Shown: positions 12,084 through 20,734 of the stretch, piece after piece
Layout of the letters: every line of letters starts with the position of its first letter
Numbering within the stretch: the first letter of the stretch is position 1
NCBI RefSeq assembly: GCF_027587205.1
Contig: NZ_JAPDOD010000043.1
Location: forward strand, 1-64,000
DNA: 64,000 nt
Source: Solirubrobacter ginsenosidimutans
GTDB taxonomy: Bacteria; Actinomycetota; Thermoleophilia; Solirubrobacterales; Solirubrobacteraceae
Reading direction: 5' to 3'
Translations under genes and position numbers: made by a program
Notes under the pieces: generated by a model
Seen by the model: the letters and a program-made list of their open reading frames with translations, nothing else
What the model was told of the DNA's origin: nothing
The model's database searches: none

Positions 12084-12908
12084 ATGGAGACGGATCTCAT
12101 CGACCGCGCGCTCGCCGAGGACGTCGGCGAAGGCGACGCGACGACTGAAGCCACCGTCGCCGCCGCGGCTCGTGGCGTCGCGACGATCACGCAGAAGGCG
12201 CCCGGGGTGATCTCCGGGCTGGAGGTTGCCGAGGCCGTGTTCCTGCGGCTCGATCCCGACGCGCAGATCACGCGGCTCGGCCCCGAGGGCGAGTGGCGCG
12301 AGGGCGGGCCGGTGCTGCGGGTCGAGGGTTCGGCACGCGGGATCCTCACCGCCGAGCGCACCGCGCTGAACTTCCTCGGCCGGCTCTCCGGGGTCGCGAC
12401 CAAGACGGCGCGCATCGTCCGCTCCGTGGGCGAGGGCGGGGCGAAGATCCTCGACACGCGCAAGACCACGCCCGGGATGCGGCTGCTCGAGAAGGCCGCG
12501 GTCGCGCACGGCGGCGGCGTCAATCACCGGATCGGGCTGTTCGACTTCATCCTGATCAAGGAGAACCACTCGACGCTCGCGGGCGGCGTGGGCGAGGCCG
12601 TGCACAAGGCGCGGGCGGCGCGGCCGGAACTCGGGCTGGCCGTCGAGGTGCGTGACGGCGCCGAGATCGACGAGGCGCTGGCGGCGAACGCGCAGCGGCT
12701 GCTGCTGGACAACATGACGCCCGACGAGGTACGCGCCGCGGTGGCGCAGGTGGGCGGCCGGGCGGTGCTCGAGGTGAGCGGCGGCGTGGATGAGGAGACA
12801 GTTTTGGTCTACGCGACCATTAGTGGTGTAGACTACGTCTCGATCGGTGCATTGACCCACTCCGCGCCGGTCCTCGATCTGTCGCTGATCTTGGAGACCG
12901 TCCAGTGA
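12084..12908 (+). CDS. nadC: nicotinate-nucleotide pyrophosphorylase (carboxylating)
   Basis: The 274-residue quinolinate phosphoribosyltransferase converts quinolinate and PRPP to nicotinate mononucleotide, CO2 and PPi. Typical motifs are NFLGRLSGVATKT, DTRKTTPGMR, AHGGGVNHRIGL and the catalytic FILIKENH. The length matches the family. It is coupled to nadA, whose GTG overlaps the nadC stop. This gene order has nadC before nadA and no nadB in the window. Confidence 0.96.
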   Translation: METDLIDRALAEDVGEGDATTEATVAAAARGVATITQKAPGVISGLEVAEAVFLRLDPDAQITRLGPEGEWREGGPVLRVEGSARGILTAERTALNFLGRLSGVATKTARIVRSVGEGGAKILDTRKTTPGMRLLEKAAVAHGGGVNHRIGLFDFILIKENHSTLAGGVGEAVHKARAARPELGLAVEVRDGAEIDEALAANAQRLLLDNMTPDEVRAAVAQVGGRAVLEVSGGVDEETVLVYATISGVDYVSIGALTHSAPVLDLSLILETVQ

Positions 12909-13882
12909 ACCTCCTCACGCTCGAATCCGTCCCGGCCCTGCAGTCCGAAGTACGCGCACTGGCCGCCGAGCGCGGCGCCGTGATCCTCGCGCACAACTAC
13001 CAGCTGCCCGAGGTGCAGGATGTGGCCGACTTCGTCGGTGACTCGCTCGCCCTGTCGCAGCAGGCGGCCAAGACCGACGCGGAGGTGATCGCGTTCTGCG
13101 GCGTGCACTTCATGGCCGAGACCGCGTCGGTGCTCTCGCCCGGCAAGACGGTGCTGCTGCCGGACATGGACGCGGGCTGCTCGCTCGCGGACTCGATCAC
13201 CGCGGCCCAGCTGCGAGCGTGGAAGGCCAAGCACCCGAACGCCCTCGTGGTGATGTACGTCAACACCACGGCTGAGGTGAAGGCGGAGACCGACTACTGC
13301 GTCACGTCCTCCAACGCCGTGCAGGTGGTCGAGCACATCTACGCCACCCACGGTGAGGACACCGAGATCCTCTTCGGGCCGGACATGTTCCTCGGCGCCT
13401 ACGTCGAGAAGGAGACGGGGCGCAAGATGCACGTCTGGGACGGCGAGTGCCACGTGCACGCCGGCATCCGGCCGTCGGACATCACGAACATGCGCGACGC
13501 GCACCCCGGCGCGGACTTCTTGATCCACCCGGAGTGCGGCTGCTCGACCTCGGTGATGGAGTACGTGGCCGCGGGGGACGTCTCGTCCGAGGGCGTGCAC
13601 ATGCTCTCGACCGGCGGGATGATGACCTGGGCCGCGAGCGCGCCGGCGGGCACCACAGCGATCATGGCCACCGAGACCGGGATGCTGCATCCGCTGCAGA
13701 TGGCGCGGCCGGACATCGACTTCGTCGCCGCCAACGAGGCTGCCTCGTGCCGCTACATGAAGATGATCACGCTGCCGAAGCTGCGCGACACGCTGCGCGA
13801 CAACTCGGGCGTCGTGAAGGTGCCCGAGGCGATCGCCGAGCGTGCCCGGCTGCCGATCGAGCGCATGGTCGCCATCGGCTGA
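12905..13882 (+). CDS. nadA: quinolinate synthase NadA
   Basis: The 325-residue enzyme condenses iminoaspartate with dihydroxyacetone phosphate using a [4Fe-4S] cluster. Candidate cluster cysteines lie in AFCGVHFMAE, MDAGCSLADS and HPECGCSTSVMEY. The opening AERGAVILAHNYQLPEVQ is characteristic. The GTG start overlaps the nadC stop (GTGA), indicating a two-gene operon. The iminoaspartate source (NadB or aspartate dehydrogenase) must be encoded elsewhere. Confidence 0.96.
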   Translation: MNLLTLESVPALQSEVRALAAERGAVILAHNYQLPEVQDVADFVGDSLALSQQAAKTDAEVIAFCGVHFMAETASVLSPGKTVLLPDMDAGCSLADSITAAQLRAWKAKHPNALVVMYVNTTAEVKAETDYCVTSSNAVQVVEHIYATHGEDTEILFGPDMFLGAYVEKETGRKMHVWDGECHVHAGIRPSDITNMRDAHPGADFLIHPECGCSTSVMEYVAAGDVSSEGVHMLSTGGMMTWAASAPAGTTAIMATETGMLHPLQMARPDIDFVAANEAASCRYMKMITLPKLRDTLRDNSGVVKVPEAIAERARLPIERMVAIG

Positions 13883-13893
13883 CGCCGCCGCCG

Positions 13894-13919
13894 CGGGCAT
13901 CCGGATGAGAGGATGCCCG
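13894..13919 (+). terminator. hairpin between nadA and secreted-protein gene
   Basis: A perfect 9-bp stem (CGGGCATCC / GGATGCCCG, loop 8) begins 12 bases after the nadA stop and ends one base before the next ATG. It can end the nad transcript. Because its right arm overlaps the purine-rich GAGAGGA ribosome site of the next gene, it could also limit that gene's translation. Confidence 0.55.
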
Positions 13920-13920
13920 T

Positions 13921-15300
13921 ATGTTCTGCAGGGGACTGTTGTGCACGGTGGCGGCGTTTGCCGCCACCGCTCCCGCCGCGCACGCCGGGACGCTCTCGAT
14001 CACGGCACCGAACACGATCACCTTCCAGGCGAACCCTGGCGAGGCCAATTTCTTCACGGTGAACTGGGGCAACGTCGCCGCCGGCCCGGATTACGTGCCG
14101 AAGTTCGACGACCACGTGGACATCGTGCCCGGGCCGGGCTGCGTCGTGGACGGGCTGGGCGGGCACTGCGACGCGGCCGGGGCGAACCCGACGGTGATCG
14201 TCCATCTCGGCGACGGCAACGACATCGCCGAGTCCAGCAACGATCACGCCGCCGGTCACAGCGTCCAGTTCTACGGCGAGGACGGGAACGACGACCTCCA
14301 GAGCCAGGGCAGCGCGGACCTGCTCGACGGCGGGCCGGGCAACGACAGGCTGCAACCGGACGAAGACGACGCCGGATCGGGCGACGTCGTCACCGGCGGC
14401 CCCGGCAGCGACTCGCTCTGGCTCGACGCGGCGTCGGGCGGCAACGGGCCGATCACGGCGACCTTCGACGGCGTCGCCGACGACGGCTTCGCCGGTGAAG
14501 CCGACAACTACGGGGCGGACCTCGAGAACCTGGAGGGCGTCAGCACCGCACCGTCGATCCACTTCACCGGCACCGACGGTCCGAACAGCGTCCAGATGCG
14601 CAGCGAGTCGGCCGACGTCCTCTCCGGCCTCGGCGGCGACGACGTCATCGACGGCGCCAACGGCAACGACACCATCGACGGCGGCGACGGCAACGACACG
14701 ATCTCCGGCGGCGGCAACGACGACACGATCACCGGCGGTCCGGGGCTGGATTCCCTGTCGGGCGAAGGGTCGGGGTCCGGCTTTTACATCTCGGTGGCGG
14801 GCAACGACACGGTCGACGCGCGCGACGGCGTCCGCGAGCAGCTCAACTGCGGGCCGGGAGCCGACACGGCGATCGTCGACGAGCTCGACGTCGTCCCGCA
14901 GGATCCGGGCTCGCTGTGCGAGGCCGTCGAGCGCTCCGGGGTCGCCGCGCCGCCGCCCGGCTCCGCGCCCGTCCCGGTGCCGAGCATCAGCTCCTCGAAA
15001 CTGAGCGTGAGCAAGTCGCGGATCACGGTGAAGCTGCACTGCAAGGCCGGCGGCGAGCGGTGTCGCGGCAAGCTGACCCTGCGGACCGCGTCCAAGGTCA
15101 AGGTGGGCAAGTCACGCAAGACCGTGACGATCGGCTCAGCGTCCTACTCGGTCGCCGCCGGGCACTCGGGCAGCGTGCGGGTGAAGGTGGGCTCCGCGGG
15201 GCGCAGTCTGCTGCGCAAGGTCACCCACGTGCGGGTGCGGATCAGCGCCGCGCCCTCGTCCGGCAAGGCCACGACCAGGGTCGTGACCTTGCGCGGCTGA
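13921..15300 (+). CDS. secreted RTX-type calcium-binding repeat protein
   Basis: The 459-residue protein begins with a signal peptide (to about residue 22, PAAHAG). It carries glycine/aspartate nonapeptide-like repeats near residues 235-285 (GLGGDDVIDGANGNDTIDGG and following), the hemolysin-type calcium-binding pattern. Weaker GDGNDIAES and GGPGNDRL units occur earlier. A Ser/Lys-rich C-terminal domain (about 355-459) with repeated lysines resembles the beta-sandwich tails common in secreted actinobacterial proteins. No catalytic domain is seen. It is probably structural or adhesive at the cell surface. Confidence 0.8.
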   Translation: MFCRGLLCTVAAFAATAPAAHAGTLSITAPNTITFQANPGEANFFTVNWGNVAAGPDYVPKFDDHVDIVPGPGCVVDGLGGHCDAAGANPTVIVHLGDGNDIAESSNDHAAGHSVQFYGEDGNDDLQSQGSADLLDGGPGNDRLQPDEDDAGSGDVVTGGPGSDSLWLDAASGGNGPITATFDGVADDGFAGEADNYGADLENLEGVSTAPSIHFTGTDGPNSVQMRSESADVLSGLGGDDVIDGANGNDTIDGGDGNDTISGGGNDDTITGGPGLDSLSGEGSGSGFYISVAGNDTVDARDGVREQLNCGPGADTAIVDELDVVPQDPGSLCEAVERSGVAAPPPGSAPVPVPSISSSKLSVSKSRITVKLHCKAGGERCRGKLTLRTASKVKVGKSRKTVTIGSASYSVAAGHSGSVRVKVGSAGRSLLRKVTHVRVRISAAPSSGKATTRVVTLRG

Positions 15301-15306
15301 AGCGGG

Positions 15307-15963
15307 TCAGGCGACCTCGAGGCCGGTGACGACGGTTTCGCCGTCGCTGGTCTCGAACGTGGCCTGGGTGAGGACGCTGCCCTCTTCGACCTCGTCGAAG
15401 TCGCAGCCGACGGCGGTGTCGTCGCCGAGATCCACCTCGGAGCTGTCGTCGGTCGAGGTGTCGGCCGTCGGGTCGTCGCCGGAGTCGTCGTCGCTCCAGT
15501 CGGACTCGCTGGAGTCGACGGTGCCGTCGTCGAGCGAGGAGTCGTCGGCGGTGACGCCGCAACTGTCGTCAATCGTCGCGGTGATCGCCGGGCCCTTGAA
15601 CTGCTTGATCGTGATCGTGTCGCCGTCGAAGGCGGTGACGACGCCGGCGTGCTCGGAGCCGTCCTTGATGCCGTCGCCGTCGGTATCCGCGTCGAGCGGG
15701 TCGTTGGCGGACTCGACCTCGTCGCCGTCCTTGAGGCCGTCCTTGTCGGTGTCGGCCTTGCGCGGGTCGGTGCCGAGCTTGAACTCGGCGAAGTTCTTGA
15801 CGCCGTCCTTGTCGGCGTCCTTCGAGCGCCAGGCGCCCTTCAGGTCATGCTGCTTCGCCCAGGCGGCGGCCTTGGGCTTCTTGGCGGAGGCGGCAGCCGC
15901 GGGGACCAGAGCCACCAGCGCGGCGAGGGCGATGGCGCTGATCGTTCGGACGAGGGTTCGCAT
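15307..15963 (-). CDS. secreted thrombospondin-type-3 / EF-hand-like calcium-binding protein
   Basis: The 218-residue product has a signal peptide (MRTLVRTISAIALAALVALV, then AAAASAKK). It is followed by DxDxDG repeats such as SKDADKDGVKNFAEF, KADTDKDGLKDGDE and DADTDGDGIKDGSE, typical of TSP type-3 or dockerin-like calcium sites. An acidic Asp/Ser linker follows and then a short beta domain. The ATG at 15963 is chosen because it begins the signal peptide. It converges with the RTX-type gene, only 6 bp apart. Confidence 0.82.
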   Translation of the reverse strand: MRTLVRTISAIALAALVALVPAAAASAKKPKAAAWAKQHDLKGAWRSKDADKDGVKNFAEFKLGTDPRKADTDKDGLKDGDEVESANDPLDADTDGDGIKDGSEHAGVVTAFDGDTITIKQFKGPAITATIDDSCGVTADDSSLDDGTVDSSESDWSDDDSGDDPTADTSTDDSSEVDLGDDTAVGCDFDEVEEGSVLTQATFETSDGETVVTGLEVA

Positions 15964-16026
15964 GCCCCGGTGATCGGCCGAAGCGCGCCGGGGTTGCAAT
16001 CCGGCGGCGTGAGGATCGACGGATGG

Positions 16027-17436
16027 TCAATTGTCGCCGCCGTGGCCCCCGTGGCCTGAGCCGCCGGAGGAGCCCGAACCCGACGAGCCGGAGCCGCCCG
16101 AGCTCCCGGAGGGGCCGGGGCCGCCGGAGGACCCGGAGGTCGTCGGGGCGGGTGTGGGGGTCGCGGTGGGGGTGGGGCCCGGGCCGGGACCGGAGGACAG
16201 CGACCCCGGGCCGGATTCGGACGAGTCGCTCGAACCGGAGCCCGACGATCCGGAGGAGCCCGACGAGCCGGAGCCCGACGAGCCGGAGCCGGATGAGCCC
16301 GAGCCGGACGAGTCGTCGGAGCCCGAGCCGGACGATCCCGAGCCCGAGTGGTCATCGCTGCCCGAGCCGGACGATCCGGAGCCCGAGTGATCGTCGGAGC
16401 CCGAGCCGGAATGGTCGTCGGCGCTCGCGGTCGGCGCCGGCGTGGCGGTCGCACGCGCGGTCGGCGTGGCCGTCGCGCGCGGCCGGGTCGCCGCCGTGCC
16501 CGGCGTCTTGGCCTCTGCGCGCGGGCGCCGGCGCGGGGTCGTCCGTTTCCCGCTGCGCGCGCTCTCGTGGTGGGCGGTCGCGGTCGGCGTGGCGGTCGAC
16601 GTCGCGACCGGGAGGATGTGCGTGCCGCCGGGATCCTGCGGGGCGGCGACGGGCGCCGAGACCGGCGCCGCGCGGTGCGTGTTGGGCTCGGCGCCGGACG
16701 TGACGATCGACGGGCCCGCGACCGCCGCGGTGCTCGTCGCCAGGACGGCGACCACACCCGCCTTGACGGCGGACGCACCCGCTCCGGTGCCGGCGATCAG
16801 TTCGGCGAGCCGCTCGGCGGTCGGCGGCCCCGCTCCGCCGCCGCCCGCAGCGGCCGCCAGCTGGGCCAGCGGAAGCGGGACGACCGCGGTCGCCGCGGCC
16901 CGCAGCGTCATCCGCGCACGATGCACGAGCTGGCGCACCGCGCCCTCGGTCACGCCCAGCTCGCGCGCGACCTCCTCCTGCGAGCGACCCTCGATCGCGA
17001 TCCGCAGGAGCGCCTCGCGCTGGCGGTCGGGCAGGGCGGCGAGGCCCGTGAGCGTCTGGCGCACCACCGCGCGGCGCTCCATCTCCTCCTGCGGGGCGTC
17101 CGTGCCGGTCAGCGAGTCCTCGAGCTCGGCGTAGTCGTACCCGGAGACGCGCAGCTGATTGAGCGCGGTGTTGTGGACGATCCGGTAGAGCCACGCGCGC
17201 AGGTCGCGCACGTCGTCGCCGCGCTGCAGCGCGCTCCAGGCCGCGATGTACGCCTGCTGCAGCGCATCCTCGGCCCGCGCCTCGGGCAGATAGCGCCGTG
17301 CGGCGCGCAGGAGCGGCCCGCGGTAGCGCTCGACGATCGCCTCGAACGCCCGCTCGCTCCCCCCACGGGCGAGCGACACCAGCCGCTCGTCGGACTGGGT
17401 GCGCAGCAGTACGGACGAAGGCGAAGGTATCGGCAT
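16027..17436 (-). CDS. ECF sigma factor with membrane segment and Ser/Gly/Asp-rich tail
   Basis: The 469-residue protein starts as an ECF sigma-70 factor: region 2 about residues 25-95 (AEDALQQAYIAAWSAL, AWLYRIVHNTALNQLR) and region 4 about 130-180 (LPDRQREALLRIAIEG, ELGVTEGAVRQLVHRAR). After a linker comes a hydrophobic stretch (AVKAGVVAVLATSTAAVAG, about 225-245) that could span the membrane. A Thr/Pro/Ala region and about 130 residues of Ser-Gly-Asp repeats ending GHGGHGGDN follow. If the segment is a membrane span, the sigma domain is inside and the tail outside. No separate anti-sigma gene is adjacent. Confidence 0.85.
   Translation of the reverse strand: MPIPSPSSVLLRTQSDERLVSLARGGSERAFEAIVERYRGPLLRAARRYLPEARAEDALQQAYIAAWSALQRGDDVRDLRAWLYRIVHNTALNQLRVSGYDYAELEDSLTGTDAPQEEMERRAVVRQTLTGLAALPDRQREALLRIAIEGRSQEEVARELGVTEGAVRQLVHRARMTLRAAATAVVPLPLAQLAAAAGGGGAGPPTAERLAELIAGTGAGASAVKAGVVAVLATSTAAVAGPSIVTSGAEPNTHRAAPVSAPVAAPQDPGGTHILPVATSTATPTATAHHESARSGKRTTPRRRPRAEAKTPGTAATRPRATATPTARATATPAPTASADDHSGSGSDDHSGSGSSGSGSDDHSGSGSSGSGSDDSSGSGSSGSGSSGSGSSGSSGSSGSGSSDSSESGPGSLSSGPGPGPTPTATPTPAPTTSGSSGGPGPSGSSGGSGSSGSGSSGGSGHGGHGGDN
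16040..16430 (-). repeat. low-complexity repeat encoding the sigma-factor tail
   Basis: Short degenerate repeats of Ser-Gly-Ser-Gly-Ser-Asp codons (GAGCCGGAGCCCGACGAGCC-like on the plus strand) fill this interval. Such DNA is prone to slippage, so tail length may vary between strains. Confidence 0.7.
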
Positions 17437-17442
17437 GCCCCT

Positions 17443-17460
17443 GCGACACGCGAGTGTCGC
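17443..17460 (-). promoter_or_regulatory. inverted repeat just upstream of the sigma-factor start
   Basis: A perfect 7-bp dyad (GCGACAC / GTGTCGC) with a 4-base spacer lies 7 bases before the sigma-factor ATG at 17436. It could be an operator or a 5' hairpin acting on the ribosome site. Confidence 0.4.
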
Positions 17461-17618
17461 CTGGCGTTACGCACGGAAGTTGCAGGTGGTTCGGGCTGGA
17501 GTCTTGGTTCGGACGGCGGTTCATGCAAAGTCCCTGCTGCTACGGTGAATCGCTGTTCCTGGCCCGATGGTCAGCGCGTCTTCGCGCTCGGGCCCGCCAC
17601 CGAAAGGACACGTTTTCG

Positions 17619-18182
17619 ATGCCCCGCCATTGGCGGCGGCTCGTCCCGTTGACCGCGCTGATCGCGTGCGCGTTGCCGCGCGCCGGGGCGAGCGCCGCGC
17701 CACTACCAGTGCCCGAGTTGCCGGTCGTGCCCGTCGAGAGAGAAGTCGACCGCGCGGCGCAGGCGGCGACCGCCCGCGCACTCGCCATGCGCTCCCAAGC
17801 GCGGGCGGCGCAAGCGCAGGAGGAAGGCGACGTCGTCAGGGTCGCTGAAGCGCAGATCGGCGACGGCTACGCCTGGGGCGGGAGCGGCCCGGACGCGTTC
17901 GACTGCTCGGGGCTGACCGCGTACGCCTACGCGCGCGCCGCCGGCGTCAAGCTCCCGCACACCTCGCAGGGCCAGGCCGCGCTGGGACACCCCGTCGAGC
18001 GCGACGACATCCGCCGCGGCGACCTCGTCTTCTTCAGCACCGCCGGCGCCGGCGCTTCGCACGTCGGCATCGCGACCGGGAAGCGCACCGTGGTGTCAGC
18101 GACGAACGCGGGAGTGATCGAGCACGCGACGGACGACGCCTACTGGGGCGCGCACTACGTCGGCGCGCGCAGGCTGCGCTAA
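17619..18182 (+). CDS. secreted NlpC/P60 peptidoglycan hydrolase
   Basis: The 187-residue protein has a signal peptide (RRLVPLTALIACALPRAGASA), a short coiled-type Ala/Arg/Gln stretch, and a C-terminal NlpC/P60 domain. The catalytic Cys lies in DAFDCSGLTAYAY, and the His region is GASHVGIATG after GDLVFFS. It would cleave D-Glu to diamino-acid bonds in stem peptides. The ATG at 17619 has a GAAAGGA ribosome site about 10 bases upstream. It is divergent from the sigma-factor gene. Confidence 0.9.
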   Translation: MPRHWRRLVPLTALIACALPRAGASAAPLPVPELPVVPVEREVDRAAQAATARALAMRSQARAAQAQEEGDVVRVAEAQIGDGYAWGGSGPDAFDCSGLTAYAYARAAGVKLPHTSQGQAALGHPVERDDIRRGDLVFFSTAGAGASHVGIATGKRTVVSATNAGVIEHATDDAYWGAHYVGARRLR

Positions 18183-18538
18183 GCGTGCTCGGGGAGGAGC
18201 TCTAGGCCCCACTCCGCCGCGTCGCGCACGGCGGGGAGGTTCTCGCGGCGACGTTCGAACTCCGCCGCGGTGTAGGCGTGCATGTCGGCGGGAGCGCCCA
18301 TCTCGTAGGCGTCCCACAGCGTGCCGGTGACGTAGACGCGCTCGAGCCAGGGCACGCCGTCGAAGTGCTCGGAGACGAGCACGACCACGTACTCCGGGCC
18401 GCGTTCGCGCTGGGCGCCGGCCCCGCGCAGGTCAGCGACGCGCGCCCCGCCCAGCAGGGCGCGGTCGAGTGGCCACCGGTCCGAGACGCGGCGGACGTAC
18501 CGCTCGAGCTCGCGGTGGTTGAGCTCCTCGAAGTTCAC
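18179..18538 (-). CDS. hypothetical protein, possibly nucleotidyltransferase-like
   Basis: The 119-residue product (GTG at 18538; a GTG at 18559 is possible) has no signal peptide. The central PEYVVVLVSEHFDGVPWLERVY and the following WDAYEMGAPADMHAYT are faintly like the strand-Asp-strand pattern of minimal nucleotidyltransferases, but the GS..D signature is not visible. It overlaps the NlpC/P60 stop by 4 bases and lies 45 bp downstream of the M16 protease gene on the same strand, so the two may be co-transcribed. Function unassigned. Confidence 0.5.
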   Translation of the reverse strand: MNFEELNHRELERYVRRVSDRWPLDRALLGGARVADLRGAGAQRERGPEYVVVLVSEHFDGVPWLERVYVTGTLWDAYEMGAPADMHAYTAAEFERRRENLPAVRDAAEWGLELLPEHA

Positions 18539-18583
18539 CCGACAACCATTGTGGCCCACGAAGGGCCAACCAGCAAGCGTTCG

Positions 18584-19831
18584 TTATGAGAACTCGTCTT
18601 GTGTATGGGGTCCGACGCAGGCGATCGAGCGCTCTTCGGAGATCCCGCGGGCGACCTCGACCACCTGGTCGTAGGTGACCGCGTCCAGGGCGGCGATCGC
18701 CTTGTCGGGATCGATGTTCTGGCTGAAGACGACGGTCTGGGACGCGGCGTGGCGGGCGACGGCGTTGGTGTTCTCGAACGCGAGCACCCGGCGGCCGGCG
18801 GCGTACGCGCGGGCGCGCTCGACCTCTTCCTCGCTCGGCCCGTCGCTGCGCAGCTCGTCGACGATCTCGCCCATGCGCTTGAACGCCTCGATGCACTTCG
18901 TCGAGTCCAGGCCGGCGGAGAGCTGCAGGATCGGCACGTCGGCGAAGGAGTGATCGAGCGCGTAGACCGAATACGCGAGGCCGCGCTGCTCGCGGATCTC
19001 GTCGAAGAGCCGCGAGCCCATCGACCCGCCCAGCAGCGTCGAGTAGACGCTCAGCGCGGCGCGGTCGGCGGGCGCGCGCGGATCGATCTGCGGGCGGTAG
19101 GACATCCGCAGGTGCGACTGGGCGGACTCGCGCGACTCCACCAGCGTGGTCGGCGCGAAGGCCGGCGCCGGCTCGGACCCGCCGTTGGAGGAGATCGACG
19201 GGAAGCGGCCGAAGAGCTCGGCCATCTCGGAGTTCTCCGGCAGGTGATCGAGGTTGCCCACCAGGAACGCGCCCCCGCGCGACCCCACCCACTGGCGGCG
19301 GCGGAAGCTGAGGATCGCATCGCGCGAGAACGTGCGCAGGTGCTCCTCGGGACCCAGGACGGGGCGCCCGAGCGGGTGATCGCCGAATGCGGCGCGGTCG
19401 ATCAGGTGCTCGGCGAGCACCGACGGCTGGTCCTGCGCGCGCGCGATCTCCTGGATCACGACGCCGCGCTCGCGGTCGAGCTCCTCGGCGTCGATCTTCG
19501 GGCGGCCGACGAAGTCGGTCAGCAGGTCGATCGCCTCGGTCGCCACCTCGGCGCGGCAGGTGATGTGGAACGCGACGAGATCGTGCGACGTGTACGCGTT
19601 CAGGACCGCGCCCATCGTCTCCGCGGTCTGGTTGACCTTGCGGTAGTCGTCGTACTTCTGGCCGCCCTTGAACACCAGATGCTCAAGAAAATGGGCCATC
19701 CCGTTCTCTTCGGAGCGCTCCGTGCGCGCGCCCGCGTCGAACGCCACGAGCACCGTCGTAGAGCGCGTGGGCAGCTCAACGCTGTGCAGCGGAAGCCCGT
19801 TCGGCAGGGAGGAGGACTCGATGCGCGCCAT
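18584..19831 (-). CDS. M16 family zinc metallopeptidase
   Basis: The 415-residue protein carries the inverted zinc motif HFLEH (residues 47-51) with a downstream glutamate helix (ELDRERGVVIQEIARA). The second M16 domain contains the RGLAYSVYALD substrate-binding signature. Length fits the single-chain processing-peptidase-like M16 proteins (PqqL/YmxG type). The ATG at 19831 (MARIESSSLPNGL) is the family-typical start. There is no signal peptide. It is divergent from ftsE. Confidence 0.9.
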   Translation of the reverse strand: MARIESSSLPNGLPLHSVELPTRSTTVLVAFDAGARTERSEENGMAHFLEHLVFKGGQKYDDYRKVNQTAETMGAVLNAYTSHDLVAFHITCRAEVATEAIDLLTDFVGRPKIDAEELDRERGVVIQEIARAQDQPSVLAEHLIDRAAFGDHPLGRPVLGPEEHLRTFSRDAILSFRRRQWVGSRGGAFLVGNLDHLPENSEMAELFGRFPSISSNGGSEPAPAFAPTTLVESRESAQSHLRMSYRPQIDPRAPADRAALSVYSTLLGGSMGSRLFDEIREQRGLAYSVYALDHSFADVPILQLSAGLDSTKCIEAFKRMGEIVDELRSDGPSEEEVERARAYAAGRRVLAFENTNAVARHAASQTVVFSQNIDPDKAIAALDAVTYDQVVEVARGISEERSIACVGPHTQDEFS

Positions 19832-19912
19832 AGAAGATGAGCCTACTCGACACCGATTGCAGGGAACCTTGCGTGTCCAGCGAACCCTGCCTCGTACCCT
19901 CGACCGAGACGC

Positions 19913-20734
19913 ATGGCAGCCACTGAACGACATCTGCGTCGTCGCCGGCACCGCGACGACCCGCATCGCCCGACCTCCGCGAATCACCCGCCCGCCACCG
20001 GCGCGGTGGTGTCCTTCAGCGGGGTGGAGATGCGCTACAGCGCGACCGACGTCGCGCTCGACCGCGTGTCCTTCGACATCTTCCCGGGCGAGTTCGTCTT
20101 CATCGTGGGCCACTCCGGCTCCGGCAAGTCGACCGCGATGAAGCTCCTGATCAAGGAGCTCGATCCGACCGAGGGCGAGATCCGCGTCGCCGGCCGCGAC
20201 CTGCAGAAGATCCCGCGCCAGCGCGTGCCGTACTACCGGCGCAACCTCGGCGTGATCTTCCAGGACTACAAGCTGCTCCCGAACCGCACCGTCTACGAGA
20301 ACGTCGCGTATGCGCTGCAGGTCACGGGCGGTGGCCGGCGCGAGATCCGCGACAAGGTGCCCGACATCCTGCGCCTGACGGGTCTGAGCACCAAGCTGCA
20401 CAACTATCCCGACCAGCTCTCCGGCGGCGAGCAGCAGCGCGTGGCGATCGCGCGCGCGTTTGTGAACCACCCGCCGCTGCTGATCGCGGACGAGCCGACC
20501 GGCAACCTCGATCCCGAGACGTCGATCGGGATCATGCAGCTGCTCTACCGGATCAACCAGACCGGCACCTCGGTCCTGGTCGCCACCCACGACGTGGCGA
20601 TGGTCGACAAGATGCGCCGGCGCGTGATCGAGCTCGCCGACGGCAAGATCGTCCGTGACGAGCAGGCCGGTGCGTACGCGGCGCGCGAGAACACGCGCGA
20701 GTTCGCGATCCGCATGCGGGGCGCACTCGGATGA
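19913..20734 (+). CDS. ftsE: cell division ATP-binding protein FtsE
   Basis: This ABC ATPase works with FtsX to activate peptidoglycan hydrolases at the septum. It has Walker [10 protein letters not shown], signature LSGGEQQR and Walker [13 protein letters not shown]. From the ATG at 19913 the product is 273 residues with a 30-residue Arg/His-rich extension before the usual start. GTG codons at 20006 and 20009 (VVSFSGVEM) would give the normal length. A TACCCT -10-like element ends 12 bases before 19913, which supports the longer start. The stop overlaps the ftsX ATG. Confidence 0.92.
   Translation: MAATERHLRRRRHRDDPHRPTSANHPPATGAVVSFSGVEMRYSATDVALDRVSFDIFPGEFVFIVGHSGSGKSTAMKLLIKELDPTEGEIRVAGRDLQKIPRQRVPYYRRNLGVIFQDYKLLPNRTVYENVAYALQVTGGGRREIRDKVPDILRLTGLSTKLHNYPDQLSGGEQQRVAIARAFVNHPPLLIADEPTGNLDPETSIGIMQLLYRINQTGTSVLVATHDVAMVDKMRRRVIELADGKIVRDEQAGAYAARENTREFAIRMRGALG

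Noticed and set aside
12807..12836. GTCTAC/GTAGAC dyad within nadC
   Set aside because: It follows Val-Tyr and Val-Asp-Tyr codons of the conserved protein and has a long spacer, so chance is sufficient.
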